A DNA stretch of 45,432 nucleotides from Chromatiaceae bacterium (GCA_013426805.1 JACDZG010000054.1:1-45432), one strand, 5' to 3'; counted from the first letter of the stretch, positions 27,801 through 35,841 are shown. Numbers and translations are program-made. Notes: generated by a model not told the origin, from the letters alone.

Positions 27801-28675
27801 GTGAAGATCAGTTCGTCCGGGCCAAGACCGGCGGAATGGGTATCATTCTTTAGGCGATCGGCGTAGCCGGTTGGAGTGTTGCCGACGAATAGCAATTGAT
27901 AAGTGCGGCGCAGTTCCGACGGCAGAGTAGCGTAAGCCTCGATCAGCCGAGACAAGTTCTTGTGCTCGTCATCGCCGCGTGGGTAGAGTACGAACGGACG
28001 GGTGAGGCCGAACTTCCGACGAATGCTGTCTTGCATTGCATCGCTAAGTGGCAGTGGGGCGAAATGCTCGTCTATGGCTGTCGATATGTTGCAAATCCGC
28101 TCGCCTAGAACCGGCAGATGTTGCTGCACTTTGTGTGTCGTGAAGTCAGAAATCCCCAGAACAGCCGTCGCATTCTTGAGCCAATTAATCTTGCCAAAGT
28201 AATAGTCCGAAAAGTACGGACGCGGCTTAAGGTAATGATCCGGATTTTGCAACGGATTTAGGTCGTGCAGTGTCACACTTACCGGCGTATGTTTGTCAAG
28301 TCCGCTGATGCTAGTGACAGCGTCATCGACATAGCCTTCGAATAGACTGGTAATGTGTATGATATCGGGCTGTAGGCTGGCGAGAAATGCTTCACGGACA
28401 ACCTCGGCCGCCTCGCGCCGGGTGCGGTTGCCCGGCCGATCTGCCTGTACGGGTCCAGGAGCATACCAGACGCGAATATTCTCCTGAAGCAGCAGCCCGT
28501 CGAACGCCGCACGAATTGGCTCGATGCTCTCCGGAAGAAGCCCGTTCAGGGCAAGCACGATTTCCTTATTGCCCCGATTGCGAGCGATGGCTCGGGCGAA
28601 TGAAAGTGTGTAGCGGCCTATGTCCAGAAAGCGACTTTCTGACTGTGCGCCTTGCATGTCGATGACGATGCGCAT
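24896..28675 (-). CDS. Three-domain GT4 polymerising glycosyltransferase (WbdA-like)
   Basis: A 1259-residue protein made of three tandem GT-B glycosyltransferase units, about 1-405, 420-810 and 853-1250. MRIVIDMQGAQSESRFLDIG closely resembles the start of WbdA-type mannosyltransferases. The EX7E pair is intact in unit 1 (E317/E325) and unit 3 (E1166/E1174). Unit 2 has GETSAAVLDCM, with E721 but Cys at the second position. WbdA enzymes build the repeating unit of polymannan O antigens on undecaprenyl-PP at the inner membrane. The gene overlaps the sulfotransferase stop (TAATG) and sits behind wzm-wzt, as in ABC-transporter-dependent O-antigen operons. Linkages made cannot be told from sequence; mannose or D-rhamnose is the likely sugar. 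Confidence 0.85.
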   Translation of the reverse strand: MRIVIDMQGAQSESRFLDIGRYTLSFARAIARNRGNKEIVLALNGLLPESIEPIRAAFDGLLLQENIRVWYAPGPVQADRPGNRTRREAAEVVREAFLASLQPDIIHITSLFEGYVDDAVTSISGLDKHTPVSVTLHDLNPLQNPDHYLKPRPYFSDYYFGKINWLKNATAVLGISDFTTHKVQQHLPVLGERICNISTAIDEHFAPLPLSDAMQDSIRRKFGLTRPFVLYPRGDDEHKNLSRLIEAYATLPSELRRTYQLLFVGNTPTGYADRLKNDTHSAGLGPDELIFTGHVSDKELVQIYNLCRVCVFPSWQEGFALPALEAMACGAPVIGSNSSSLPEVIGLTEALFDPLDTVAMAAKMRQALIDDGFVARLRENSAQQARRFSWDETAKRSISAWERVTRSETPEELRQSDPRPRLAFVSPLPPERTGIADYSAKLLPALGKHYDIDVIVSQDCVDEPWVQAHCSVRDVAWLRSNAANYDRVLYQMGNSPFHQDMLSLIRDIPGTLVMHDFFLSHLLAWSECSRVAVHPWTQALFYSHGYAAVRDRLQDPNAAIFAYPANLQALQLAQGVIVHSEYSVKLAQRWYGQGAEANWVVIPSVRSPATITTKAKARDLLGFTEQDFITSSFGFLGPTKLNHRLLEAWLGSSLASDTACKLLFVGESHGGEYTTELAELIRKSGFGDRIRITGFVTPELYQLYLAAADVAVQLRTQSRGETSAAVLDCMNHALPLIVNANGSMAELDTDAVCMLSNDFENSDLVTLLETLWRDPIMRKALGKQARAIVETRHAPAECARHYAEAIESFNQRAVTSPPALIQALSAQRILPQNDTELRELARTMALTFPLKASARRLLLDITATSRHDLKTGIERVARALCLALLESPPEGFRVEPVYLSDVGGVWHYRHAMQYTLGLLGCHGQSIEDEMVEVDNGDLLFTLDLSGGAIIEASRGGLYQVLRGRGVELHAVVFDLLPISMPEVFPPGGSTAHTEWLKVISAFDGAVCISRSVADEYIDWRSKNIFFNVERRRPYKIDWFHIGADVDNSAPTHGFSADAAQRLGELRARPSFLMVGSIEPRKGYLQVIAAFSNIWDEGADVNLVIVGKEGWKDLPSDKRRDIPETLDRLRNHPALNKRLFWLEGISDEYLGKVYASSSCLIAASYGEGFGLPLIEAAQHKLPIIARDIPVFREVAGKHAYYFADDKSPEVICRAVRQWLALQARSCVPLSTNIPRLTWKESAATLVTRVLGPHDVSSVTE

Positions 28676-30684
28676 TAGCGTTGTACCTCGTCAATCTTAT
28701 CGATAGCAGCCCTTAGGTTCGCATAAATGTGACGAGCGTGGGGAGTCATGGTTCCTTGAATTTCTTCGTCGACTATGTGGCCGCATTGGATGTCGGGAAC
28801 TGAGTGATTCACGGTGTCCGGCGCTTCGCTGAGCAGGACACTCGTATTTAATGCCACACGTAGCAGGCGTTGGTGCAAGCCGGGAACGCGCTTTATAACC
28901 GGGCTGAGCCCGGCTCGAAGTTGCGGGCGAATGAGTACCTGCCGGATTCCGGCAGCGAGTAGGGGGCGCAGCGCCTCTTTGCCTGTTAGTATCAGGTCTG
29001 CAGCCGACAGCCGAAAAGGCGATAGATCTCGGCTGGTTAGACGCTTGACCGCGCGTAGAGGTCTGGTTACCTCCCCGGACGTGCTGTGGTTGAGAGCGAG
29101 AAGCTGCGCATGGCAATCACGTAACTGCTGGTGAACCTGTTCTAGATTCCCGTGCTGCCAGGCGATGTGAGCGTGCAGCCGCTCAATTTCCATGTCACGC
29201 GCCGTCAGAGCGGCTCGCGCTTGTGCCAACTCTGCTGTTGCCGCCTCCTTTTCCCTCTGCTGCCAGGCGGTGTGAGTTTGAAGCTGCTCAATTGCCACGT
29301 CACGCGCCGTCAGAGCCGCTCGCGCTTGTGCCAGCTTTGCGGTTGCTGCCTCCTTTTCCCCCTGCTGCCAGGCTGTGTGGGCTTGAAGCCGCGCGATCTC
29401 CGAGGTTAGCCCATCCGTTTGGCACAGCTGCGAGGTGATGTGCGCTTGAAGCCGCGTGAACTCTCCGTCCCGCGCCGCTAGGCGCGCATGCAGGCGTTCG
29501 TTCTCCGCGTTGTGCGCCGCCAAGCCAACGCGCACCTGTGCAAAGGCGTCCTTGATCTCTTCCAGGCGCTGCTGCTGATCCTCGCGCCCGTGCAGACGAA
29601 CGTTCTCGCCGTTGTGGACCAGTAACTCCCGCGCCGCGTCAGCCACTCGATCCTCGAGATGCCGCGCCACAGCGCGAGCGCGGCTAGCCTGCTCTACTAT
29701 CAAAGAAACCGCGGCGGATACCTTGTCGCGCCAACAGGAAGGCTCGTAATCCGCTCTCAGGGCTGAGACGCGGTCGAGATCTGCCTGTGACCAAGCTCCC
29801 TCCAGCAGCAATCCGTGAACCCTTTCTTCCTGATCCGAAAAAAAACGCCGATCGCTGTCGTCATAATGACCTTGCGGAATTTTGCAATCGGAAAAGTCAA
29901 GCGCGCCAATACCCATCTGTGCCAGATCGTTTAGCGTCGCGGCACGATAAGCAGGGGAATCCGTCAATCGGTCGATATTAATCAGCAACCCGGCGTTGAG
30001 CCTGCCCTCTTGGAGCGCGAGGCACCAGAGCGTGTAGAAGAGCAGATAACTTTCCGCGCTGCCGAGCGGTGCCGCCAGGAAATGATTGAACGATTGTGCG
30101 AGGTCGTCTCCGGAATACGGCTCAAAACGTATGAGTGTGCGCAAGGCAAGCAGCGCCGGGGGAGCATTCGGTGCGTTCAGAATCAGCTGATTCGCGGCAT
30201 CGAAATAAGGAGCGATTTTGTGGGACCACCACTGATCCCATGGATTCCGCCAAAGGTAAAGGTGATAGCCGCCAAGCGCGTCCCGTATTGCCCGGATACG
30301 GCCGGACGTTCGGGTTTCCTGGAAAACCGGACGCCCCGTTGACGAATCGATGAGCGCTTGCCAGTAGGCAAGTCCGATGTCACTACCTGGCGGACAGAAG
30401 TAGCCGTCGTATACCGCAAACGGCTGCAGCGCGGCTGTCCACTTTGGCCAGGCATCCAAGAGCTCCTTGAAATATGAGTCATCCATGATGGGGTGGCGGA
30501 GCGACCGGGCCTTTTCGGCATTATGATCGGCCAGCACTGTCGGATTATCGCGAGCGAAAACGGCTAGCTCATGCAAGGGCTCCTGAAAACAGCAGTAGCC
30601 GGCCGGCGAGCGCCGGAAGACGTTGAACAAATAGGTGCTGGCAGCTCGGAAGAGGGAGTGGATAAAGATCGGAGACTTGTTCAT
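28675..30684 (-). CDS. Sulfotransferase fused to a long coiled coil with 35-residue repeats
   Basis: A 669-residue protein. Residues 1-320 form a PAPS-dependent sulfotransferase: IHSLFRAASTYLFNVFRRS (8-26) is the phosphosulfate loop, and LWRNPWDQWWSH (144-155) with Arg146 and Ser154 is the 3'-phosphate site. Residues about 325-532 form a continuous heptad-rich coiled coil containing two tandem 35-residue units (433-467, 468-502) and a partial third. Then comes STSGEVTRPLR (534-544) and a basic C-terminal domain to 669. Placed between wzt and the WbdA-like polymerase, it occupies the slot of WbdD, the kinase/methyltransferase whose coiled coil measures O-antigen length. I infer a sulfate-adding chain terminator. 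Start: ATG 3 bases after the wzt stop. Confidence 0.75.
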   Translation of the reverse strand: MNKSPIFIHSLFRAASTYLFNVFRRSPAGYCCFQEPLHELAVFARDNPTVLADHNAEKARSLRHPIMDDSYFKELLDAWPKWTAALQPFAVYDGYFCPPGSDIGLAYWQALIDSSTGRPVFQETRTSGRIRAIRDALGGYHLYLWRNPWDQWWSHKIAPYFDAANQLILNAPNAPPALLALRTLIRFEPYSGDDLAQSFNHFLAAPLGSAESYLLFYTLWCLALQEGRLNAGLLINIDRLTDSPAYRAATLNDLAQMGIGALDFSDCKIPQGHYDDSDRRFFSDQEERVHGLLLEGAWSQADLDRVSALRADYEPSCWRDKVSAAVSLIVEQASRARAVARHLEDRVADAARELLVHNGENVRLHGREDQQQRLEEIKDAFAQVRVGLAAHNAENERLHARLAARDGEFTRLQAHITSQLCQTDGLTSEIARLQAHTAWQQGEKEAATAKLAQARAALTARDVAIEQLQTHTAWQQREKEAATAELAQARAALTARDMEIERLHAHIAWQHGNLEQVHQQLRDCHAQLLALNHSTSGEVTRPLRAVKRLTSRDLSPFRLSAADLILTGKEALRPLLAAGIRQVLIRPQLRAGLSPVIKRVPGLHQRLLRVALNTSVLLSEAPDTVNHSVPDIQCGHIVDEEIQGTMTPHARHIYANLRAAIDKIDEVQR

Positions 30685-30687
30685 GAC

Positions 30688-31977
30688 TCAGCACTCGGCG
30701 ACGCCCGCTTCGGAGTCGATCTCAATCGACGCCCCCATCTCGATCAACCCGAGCATGGCGGTAGAGTTGCTGCCTGACGACACCTTGAGAATAGCGGAGT
30801 CGACGCGCCGCGAAAGGAATTCGAGGCCACCATCTGCTTCGGATCGCACACCACAATTCAGGTAATAGAGGCCAGGGGCTAGGGCGTTCTTTAACGTGAA
30901 GCGCACGTTGACGGCATCGCCGGTTGCGAATTGTGATGGAAGGGTTCTAAAGCGCGTTGAATCCAACCCATACAACGCGACACCCTCGCGGGTTTTCAGC
31001 AACATCGCGAATATCGGGGCATCCACAGTATCGTTGAAAATTACACGATAGCACCACCGGAACCCCACTCCGGACTCGACCACGTTCATCCGGCGGCCTG
31101 CCAAATCCTCTATCCAGCAGGAGATGATCGCAGCGCGCCCGTTTCCGTAAGTCATCTCGCAGCTTGCGACAAGAGACGGGTCGAACCTAGCGGATTCCGC
31201 AGCGGGAACGGCGTCAAGGTCAGATGGATCGCTCTTCGGAGGACCGCCGCCACCAAACAGAAACCTTTCATAGGTATCACAAACTTGCTTTGCCGGGCCG
31301 AACTGCGCGGGTGCGTCGGCCTGGATGAACAGGGCGCGACTGCACAGCTTCTTGACGGTCTCAGTATCGTGGCTGACGAACAACAACGTGGTTCCCGTTG
31401 CCAGAAAGTCCTCAATGCGCCGGAAGCACTTGCGCTGGAAGGCTGCATCCCCGACGGCGAGGGCCTCGTCCACGATCAGCACGTCCGGCCGCTTGGCTGT
31501 CGCCACGCTGAACCCCAGCCGCATCTGCATGCCGCTGGAATAGATGCGAACCGGTTGATCGATATAGTCTCCGATCTCGGCAAAGGCCTCGATCTCGGGC
31601 ATGAGCGCCGCGATTTCGTCGACGTCAAGGCCCAGCAGCTGAGCAGCCATAAACACGTTTTGTCGCCCCGTGAAGTCGGGGTGGAAGCCCATGCCCAACT
31701 CCAGCATGGCGGCAACCCGCCCGGCGGTCTGCACGCTGCCGGTGGTGGGCTGCGTCGTCCCGGTGATGAGCTTGAGTAGCGTGCTCTTACCTGCACCGTT
31801 GATGCCGATGATGCCGACGGACTCACCGGGTTCGACGCGGAAGCTGATGTCGCGCAGCACCCAATGCAGGGTGTGCCGCGGTCCCTGGCGAGGCCTCATC
31901 CACTCGGCCAGCCGCGACCAGCGCCCGGGGTACTGTTTGTACGCCTTACCCAGACCCGTGACGGTGATGGCGCTCAT
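30688..31977 (-). CDS. wzt: O-antigen ABC transporter ATPase with C-terminal glycan-binding domain
   Basis: A 429-residue ATPase starting at the ATG at 31977, which overlaps the wzm stop (TGATG). Residues about 1-245 form the nucleotide-binding domain: GINGAGKST (Walker A), YSSGMQMRLG (signature), DVLIVDEALAVGD (Walker B) and SHD switch. Residues about 275-429 form the extra immunoglobulin-like domain that in Wzt of E. coli O9a binds the terminally modified end of the glycan. Its presence predicts that only capped chains are exported, which fits a dedicated terminator directly downstream. With Wzm it exports finished undecaprenyl-PP-linked chains. Confidence 0.9.
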   Translation of the reverse strand: MSAITVTGLGKAYKQYPGRWSRLAEWMRPRQGPRHTLHWVLRDISFRVEPGESVGIIGINGAGKSTLLKLITGTTQPTTGSVQTAGRVAAMLELGMGFHPDFTGRQNVFMAAQLLGLDVDEIAALMPEIEAFAEIGDYIDQPVRIYSSGMQMRLGFSVATAKRPDVLIVDEALAVGDAAFQRKCFRRIEDFLATGTTLLFVSHDTETVKKLCSRALFIQADAPAQFGPAKQVCDTYERFLFGGGGPPKSDPSDLDAVPAAESARFDPSLVASCEMTYGNGRAAIISCWIEDLAGRRMNVVESGVGFRWCYRVIFNDTVDAPIFAMLLKTREGVALYGLDSTRFRTLPSQFATGDAVNVRFTLKNALAPGLYYLNCGVRSEADGGLEFLSRRVDSAILKVSSGSNSTAMLGLIEMGASIEIDSEAGVAEC

Positions 31978-32774
31978 CAGAGTTCGTCCACCATTTCGCC
32001 GGCACGCTTGCGGAAGAGGCGCAGACCCAGCAGGCACAAGAGCGATGAAACAATCGTCGGTATCAGCAGGCTGGTCCAGTCAGGCCATTGGCCGGCCACG
32101 AAGATGCTCTGGTTGGCGGCGATGAGGGGCGCCAGCGGATTCAAGATGAAAAGAATGCCACGAATCTGCTCGGGCAGTATCGTCGGCGGATAGACGATCG
32201 GCGTGAACCAGAACCAAAAGGTCAGTGCGACGCCAAACATCTGGCTCACGTCGCGAAAAAAGACATTGAGCACGCCGAGAGACATACCGAGGCCGATCGA
32301 AAAGGCGACCTGCACGGTCAGCACCGGGATAGCGGCCAGCGCCACCCAGCCGGGCCAGTTGCCGCTTAGGCCTAGGAATATCATGAACAGGCCGAAAACG
32401 ATCGAGAAGTTGAGCCCGGCGCTCAGCACCACGATGAGCGGGAGGGTGAGCCGTGGGAAACTCATTTTCTTCATCAGGTTGGCTTGCTCGATGAAGATAT
32501 TCTGGGCTCGCACGGCGATCTCGCTGAACAGTCCCCAGGTCAGTACGCCGGTGATGAGGTAGATGGTGTAGCCGAAGGTCGACTCCACGCCCGGTAGTCG
32601 GGACTTCATCAGTTGCGAGAACACCACCGTGTAGACCACGATCATCGCCAGCGGATTGATCACGTTCCACACCGCACCGAGCATCGAGTTGCGATACTTC
32701 AACTGGAACTCGCGCTTGATGCTGCCGGCGACGAAGCCGCGGTAGGCCCAGAGGGCGTCGACCAGGGTAGTCAT
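31977..32774 (-). CDS. wzm: O-antigen ABC transporter permease
   Basis: A 265-residue permease of the ABC-2 type with six membrane helices. REFQLKYRNSMLGAVWNVINPLAMI is the amphipathic interface helix and first span. MKKMSFPRLTLPLIVVLSA and VNVFFRD-like VLNVFFRDVSQMF are conserved Wzm/TagG motifs. It forms the membrane channel for the polysaccharide with Wzt. It is the first gene of the minus-strand operon that runs wzm-wzt-sulfotransferase-WbdA-like and probably on to the methyltransferase and gmd. The upstream 450 bp are AT-rich and non-coding and likely hold the promoter. Confidence 0.9.
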   Translation of the reverse strand: MTTLVDALWAYRGFVAGSIKREFQLKYRNSMLGAVWNVINPLAMIVVYTVVFSQLMKSRLPGVESTFGYTIYLITGVLTWGLFSEIAVRAQNIFIEQANLMKKMSFPRLTLPLIVVLSAGLNFSIVFGLFMIFLGLSGNWPGWVALAAIPVLTVQVAFSIGLGMSLGVLNVFFRDVSQMFGVALTFWFWFTPIVYPPTILPEQIRGILFILNPLAPLIAANQSIFVAGQWPDWTSLLIPTIVSSLLCLLGLRLFRKRAGEMVDEL

Positions 32775-33249
32775 GTTGGGAAGGTCCTAAAGGCGAGGGC
32801 GACCTGACATAAGAGGAGATGGCTGACCGGCTGTCAGGCCGGGTTGTGCTGGGCGGGGCTGGTATGCAGGCTATTTTTCCCTGTCTTCCATTATCCAATA
32901 TGGCGACCCTCAGCGGAAACGTTTTTTCACCTGCCGGCCGGTTCTGCTTTGCCGCATTGGAAATCCGTCGCTAAAAAATTGATTTCTATGCTTTTATATG
33001 AAACGGTTGCTTGGTCAGTAAGAACAGTGTTTGCACAGTAATCCGCAGGGTAATTTAATGTTACTAATTTGCAAATAAATGATATTTATCAAAAGATTGC
33101 CCGATTGATGCAGTTGCATGGCCGCTTCTTCAGTGGGCATATCCACGGCCGGACGCACAGTGGGAGTATCTCCAATCCTCCATGCCGGTTGGTCGGAACT
33201 ACATGGCGCGTATGGAGAGGATGCAAGGTGCATTTTATCTTTGTGTTCA
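32775..33249 (-). promoter_or_regulatory. AT-rich upstream region of the wzm operon
   Basis: About 475 bp without a gene. The stretch 32960-33110 is strikingly AT-rich against the GC-rich background, with several possible -10-like elements on the minus strand (for example AAATATCATTTATTTGC). I could not place a single convincing -35/-10 pair. No ops/JUMPstart element (GGCGGTAG) was found. AT-richness upstream of O-antigen genes often means H-NS-type control or transfer, but that is inference. Confidence 0.35.
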
Positions 33250-33420
33250 GAGTTTTGAAATCGTGCAGCGCGCGTTCGGCCGCGTTGTTCGTGAGGGGTA
33301 ACTGCTGATGATCGAGCACCATCCAAGAGGTGTCCCAGTGGCTGGCGCGCCCACGGGCGAGCGAGCGCCTCGTCATCATGGGTCGCCTCGGCTTGCCGTA
33401 CGCAGTCCTGGAAACTGTCC
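33250..33420 (-). pseudogene. IS66-family transposase fragment
   Basis: In one minus-strand frame RASHWDTSWMVLDHQQ runs into LPLTNNAAERALHDFK. The block LPLTNNxAERALR is the conserved C-terminal signature of IS66 transposases, including the catalytic Glu. Before and after it the similarity is lost. It is a short scrap that marks past insertion upstream of the O-antigen operon. Confidence 0.7.
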
Positions 33421-33471
33421 GAAGTGCAAGCTGCGCCGACAGTCAGTCGCTGGTGGGCCACTTCGCGGCGC

Positions 33472-33583
33472 GGCCTTGATCATCGCCGGTCACCACGAAG
33501 CGGCCGGCGCCTGGTGGACGCGCCATCCCGGCACTTAGAAGCGGCGGGAAACCGCTGCTACGGCCGGAACGACGATCACGGCC
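33472..33583. repeat. Dispersed inverted repeat with degenerate REP hairpin
   Basis: The outer arms GGCCTTGATCATCGCCGGTC (33472-33491) and the reverse complement of 33562-33583 (GGCCGTGATCGTCGTTCCGG and on) belong to the ATCATCGTTCCGGCC family. Inside, 33537-33562 is a decayed copy of the GTAGAAGCGGC hairpin at 9588-9614. Confidence 0.65.
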
Positions 33584-33636
33584 CAACAAGCCGCGGGTAC
33601 CCTCCGGCTAAGCTGCGGTCTCCGGTTTTCACGCCA

Positions 33637-35184
33637 TTAGTCCCCAACGGATGCGATCACCGCCTCCGCAATGAGGTCCTGCGCGGACTCGCTCAGGTCC
33701 GCATGCATCGGCAGGCTGATCACACTGGCGGCGAGTCGGGCCGCAACGGGCGTGCAGTCGGGGCAACAGAGATGCTGATACGCGGGCTGCACATTGAGCG
33801 GGATCGGGTAGTGCACCGCGCTCGGAATGCCGCGTGACTGAAGCGCATCGACCACGCCGTCCCGGTTGGGAACCTGCAGGGTGTATTGTGCAAAGACGCA
33901 GGTGCGGTCCGGGCGAATGACCGGGGTCGCGATCCGCGGGGCGACAGCGAACAACTCCGAATAGCGCCGACCGATGGCGATGCGCCGCTCGATTTCCCAG
34001 TCGAAGCGGTCGAGTTTTGCCAGGAGCACCGCGCATTGCAGGGTGTCCATGCGCCCGCCGACACCGACGCGGGTGTGGACATAGCGCCGCGCTTGACCAT
34101 GCACGCGCAATTCGCGCATGGTCTGGGCCAGCTCCCCGTCATTGGTGAAGATGGCGCCGCCGTCGCCGTAACAGCCCAGCGGCTTGGATGGAAAGAAACT
34201 GGTGCAGCCGATGGTCGAGAGGTTGCCGCTCTTGACTCCCCGGTAGCTGGCGCCGAAACTCTGGGCCGCGTCCTCGATGACCGGCAGTCCGTAGGCCGCG
34301 GCGATGGTGTTGATGGCGTCCATATCCGCCGGCTGGCCGTAGAGCGCGACCGGAATGATCGCCTTGGTGGTCGAATTGATCGCGGCCTCGAGCTGATCGA
34401 CGTTGATGTTGCAGGTGTCCGGTTCGACATCGACAAAGACCGGCCGCGCGCCCACCAGACAGATGACTTCCGCGGTCGCCACGAAGGTGAAGGGCGTGGT
34501 GATGACCTCGTCACCGGGGCCGACGCCCAAGGCCATCAGGCTGATCAGGAGCGCCTCGGTTCCGGAGGCGACACTGATGCAGTGCGCGGCGCCGGTGTAG
34601 GCTTGCAGCCGCTGTTCCAATTCCTCCATCTCCGGCCCCAGGATATAGCGGCCGTGATGCAGCACCCGGTGGATCTGCGCCTCCAATTGGGGGCGAATGG
34701 CTGCTTGCTGAGCGGGCAGATCAATGAAGTCGATCCGCCGCAGGGCCGGCGGGAGCGCCAGATAGCCGGCGGGACTGATCGCTTGTTGCGCATGAGCGGC
34801 CACGAAAATTTCATCGCGCGTCAGAATCTTGACCGCGCCGCGGGGCAGGCGATCCAAGGCGTTCAACAAACGTTCACGGGCCGGATCGGGCGCGTCGAAG
34901 CGCGCGAAATCCCCGCCCAGGGCGGCGAGCCATTGCTTATCCTGGGTGAAGCACTCGAGCCGTTGCCTGGCAAGCCGCGTTTGCGCTTCAGCGACACGGT
35001 GCTCGGCCGTGTCCTGCAAGGCGCGCAGGACCCCATCCTCGTAGCCCTGGGCCGCGCCGGCATAGAGCCAGACGGTACCGCCCTCATCCAGACAACGGGT
35101 GATCGCTGCCGCTGCGTCGGGACTTGGCGCGGCCTCCGGGACACAGGCGGCGATGACGCAATCGGTATCGAGCAAAAGATCCAT
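33637..35184 (-). CDS. PIN domain fused to DegT/WbpE-type sugar aminotransferase
   Basis: A 515-residue fusion. Residues about 1-140 look like a PIN nuclease fold: MDLLLDTDCVIAACVP with D6 and D8, acidic residues in the middle, and KILTRDEIFVAA with D124 at the usual end position. Residues about 150-515 are a complete PLP-dependent DegT/DnrJ/EryC1 enzyme: FIDLPAQQAAIRPQLEAQI and YILGPEMEELE at its start are typical of WbpE-like UDP-3-keto-sugar aminotransferases, DAAQSFGASYRG binds PLP, and K334 in FFPSKPLGCYGDGG is the Schiff-base lysine. The start at 35184 has GAGGAAT upstream; a 26-residue extension is not supported. The fusion is unusual. A frameshift-free junction and one good start argue that it is real. 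Confidence 0.8.
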   Translation of the reverse strand: MDLLLDTDCVIAACVPEAAPSPDAAAAITRCLDEGGTVWLYAGAAQGYEDGVLRALQDTAEHRVAEAQTRLARQRLECFTQDKQWLAALGGDFARFDAPDPARERLLNALDRLPRGAVKILTRDEIFVAAHAQQAISPAGYLALPPALRRIDFIDLPAQQAAIRPQLEAQIHRVLHHGRYILGPEMEELEQRLQAYTGAAHCISVASGTEALLISLMALGVGPGDEVITTPFTFVATAEVICLVGARPVFVDVEPDTCNINVDQLEAAINSTTKAIIPVALYGQPADMDAINTIAAAYGLPVIEDAAQSFGASYRGVKSGNLSTIGCTSFFPSKPLGCYGDGGAIFTNDGELAQTMRELRVHGQARRYVHTRVGVGGRMDTLQCAVLLAKLDRFDWEIERRIAIGRRYSELFAVAPRIATPVIRPDRTCVFAQYTLQVPNRDGVVDALQSRGIPSAVHYPIPLNVQPAYQHLCCPDCTPVAARLAASVISLPMHADLSESAQDLIAEAVIASVGD

Positions 35185-35222
35185 GGTTGGGAATTCCTCG
35201 TGATGTGGGTCGGAGTGCGCGG

Positions 35223-35365
35223 CGGCGATCATCGTTCCGGCCAGTGCCCCCGCCTCGTGCACCGGAGGTCGAGGCTGTAGCCGGACCAGGGCGGCGCTGA
35301 CGCGATGTCGACCGGCTACAGCCTCGACCTCCGATCTTACTTGCGGCCGAAGCGATGATTCCGGC
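35223..35365. repeat. Composite palindromic repeat
   Basis: The outer arms GGCGATCATCGTTCCGGCC (around 35223-35241) and an inverted, decayed partner near 35343-35360 belong to the ATCATCGTTCCGGCC family. Between them lies a perfect 22-bp inverted repeat, 35263-35284 with 35312-35333, containing GTAGCCGG/CCGGCTAC, around a 27-base loop. It separates the DUF302 gene from the PIN-aminotransferase gene and could end transcription. Confidence 0.75.
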
Positions 35366-35370
35366 GGTTC

Positions 35371-35841
35371 CTACCAACTCGCCGCCGCCCCGGCAATCTC
35401 TTTCAACATGGTCGCGACCCGGGCCATGACCGGGCTGCCCGCGACCTGATCCTGGGGTATTTCGCGGTGCACCACATAGGTCGTTCCCGATGCGCCGGGC
35501 AGGGTGTAGAGGCCGATGATGAAGGGGCAGTTGACCAGGCGTGCGGGGTCTTCACTGGTCATTTCGCGCGACAAGACGGCGCTGCAGAACTCGACCGACT
35601 CGGCGCGCTCGTAGATGGACTGCTCCTGACCCAGGTCTTTGCCGGTGCGCTCCAGCATTTCGGACAGGTGCATGACATTGTTGATGTACATGCCCCGCTC
35701 CTCGATAGCCAGCTTGAGCGCATCGAGCACATCGTCGAATCCGGCCCGGCTCGGGTAGACGGCATAGCCGGGTCCGGCCGCGGCCAGGGTCGGGATCAGA
35801 ACCATGATCAAGAGGATCAGCCGCCGCGCGGGGCTCTGCAT
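35371..35841 (-). CDS. Exported DUF302 protein
   Basis: A 156-residue protein starting at the ATG at 35841. Residues 1-24 are a signal peptide (RRLILLIMVLIPTLAAA). The mature part shows the DUF302 pattern: a helix with FDDVLDALKLAIEERGMYINNVMHLSEML, then VEFCSAVLSREM, NCPFIIGLYTLPG and VARVATMLKEIAG. DUF302 proteins of sulfur oxidisers are periplasmic, small and of unknown biochemical role. Its start lies 90 bp downstream of the sulfur-globule-like gene on the same strand, so co-transcription is possible. Confidence 0.8.
   Translation of the reverse strand: MQSPARRLILLIMVLIPTLAAAGPGYAVYPSRAGFDDVLDALKLAIEERGMYINNVMHLSEMLERTGKDLGQEQSIYERAESVEFCSAVLSREMTSEDPARLVNCPFIIGLYTLPGASGTTYVVHREIPQDQVAGSPVMARVATMLKEIAGAAASW

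Noticed and set aside
32775-33249. JUMPstart/ops element before wzm
   Set aside because: I looked for GGCGGTAG-type ops on the minus strand and found none.
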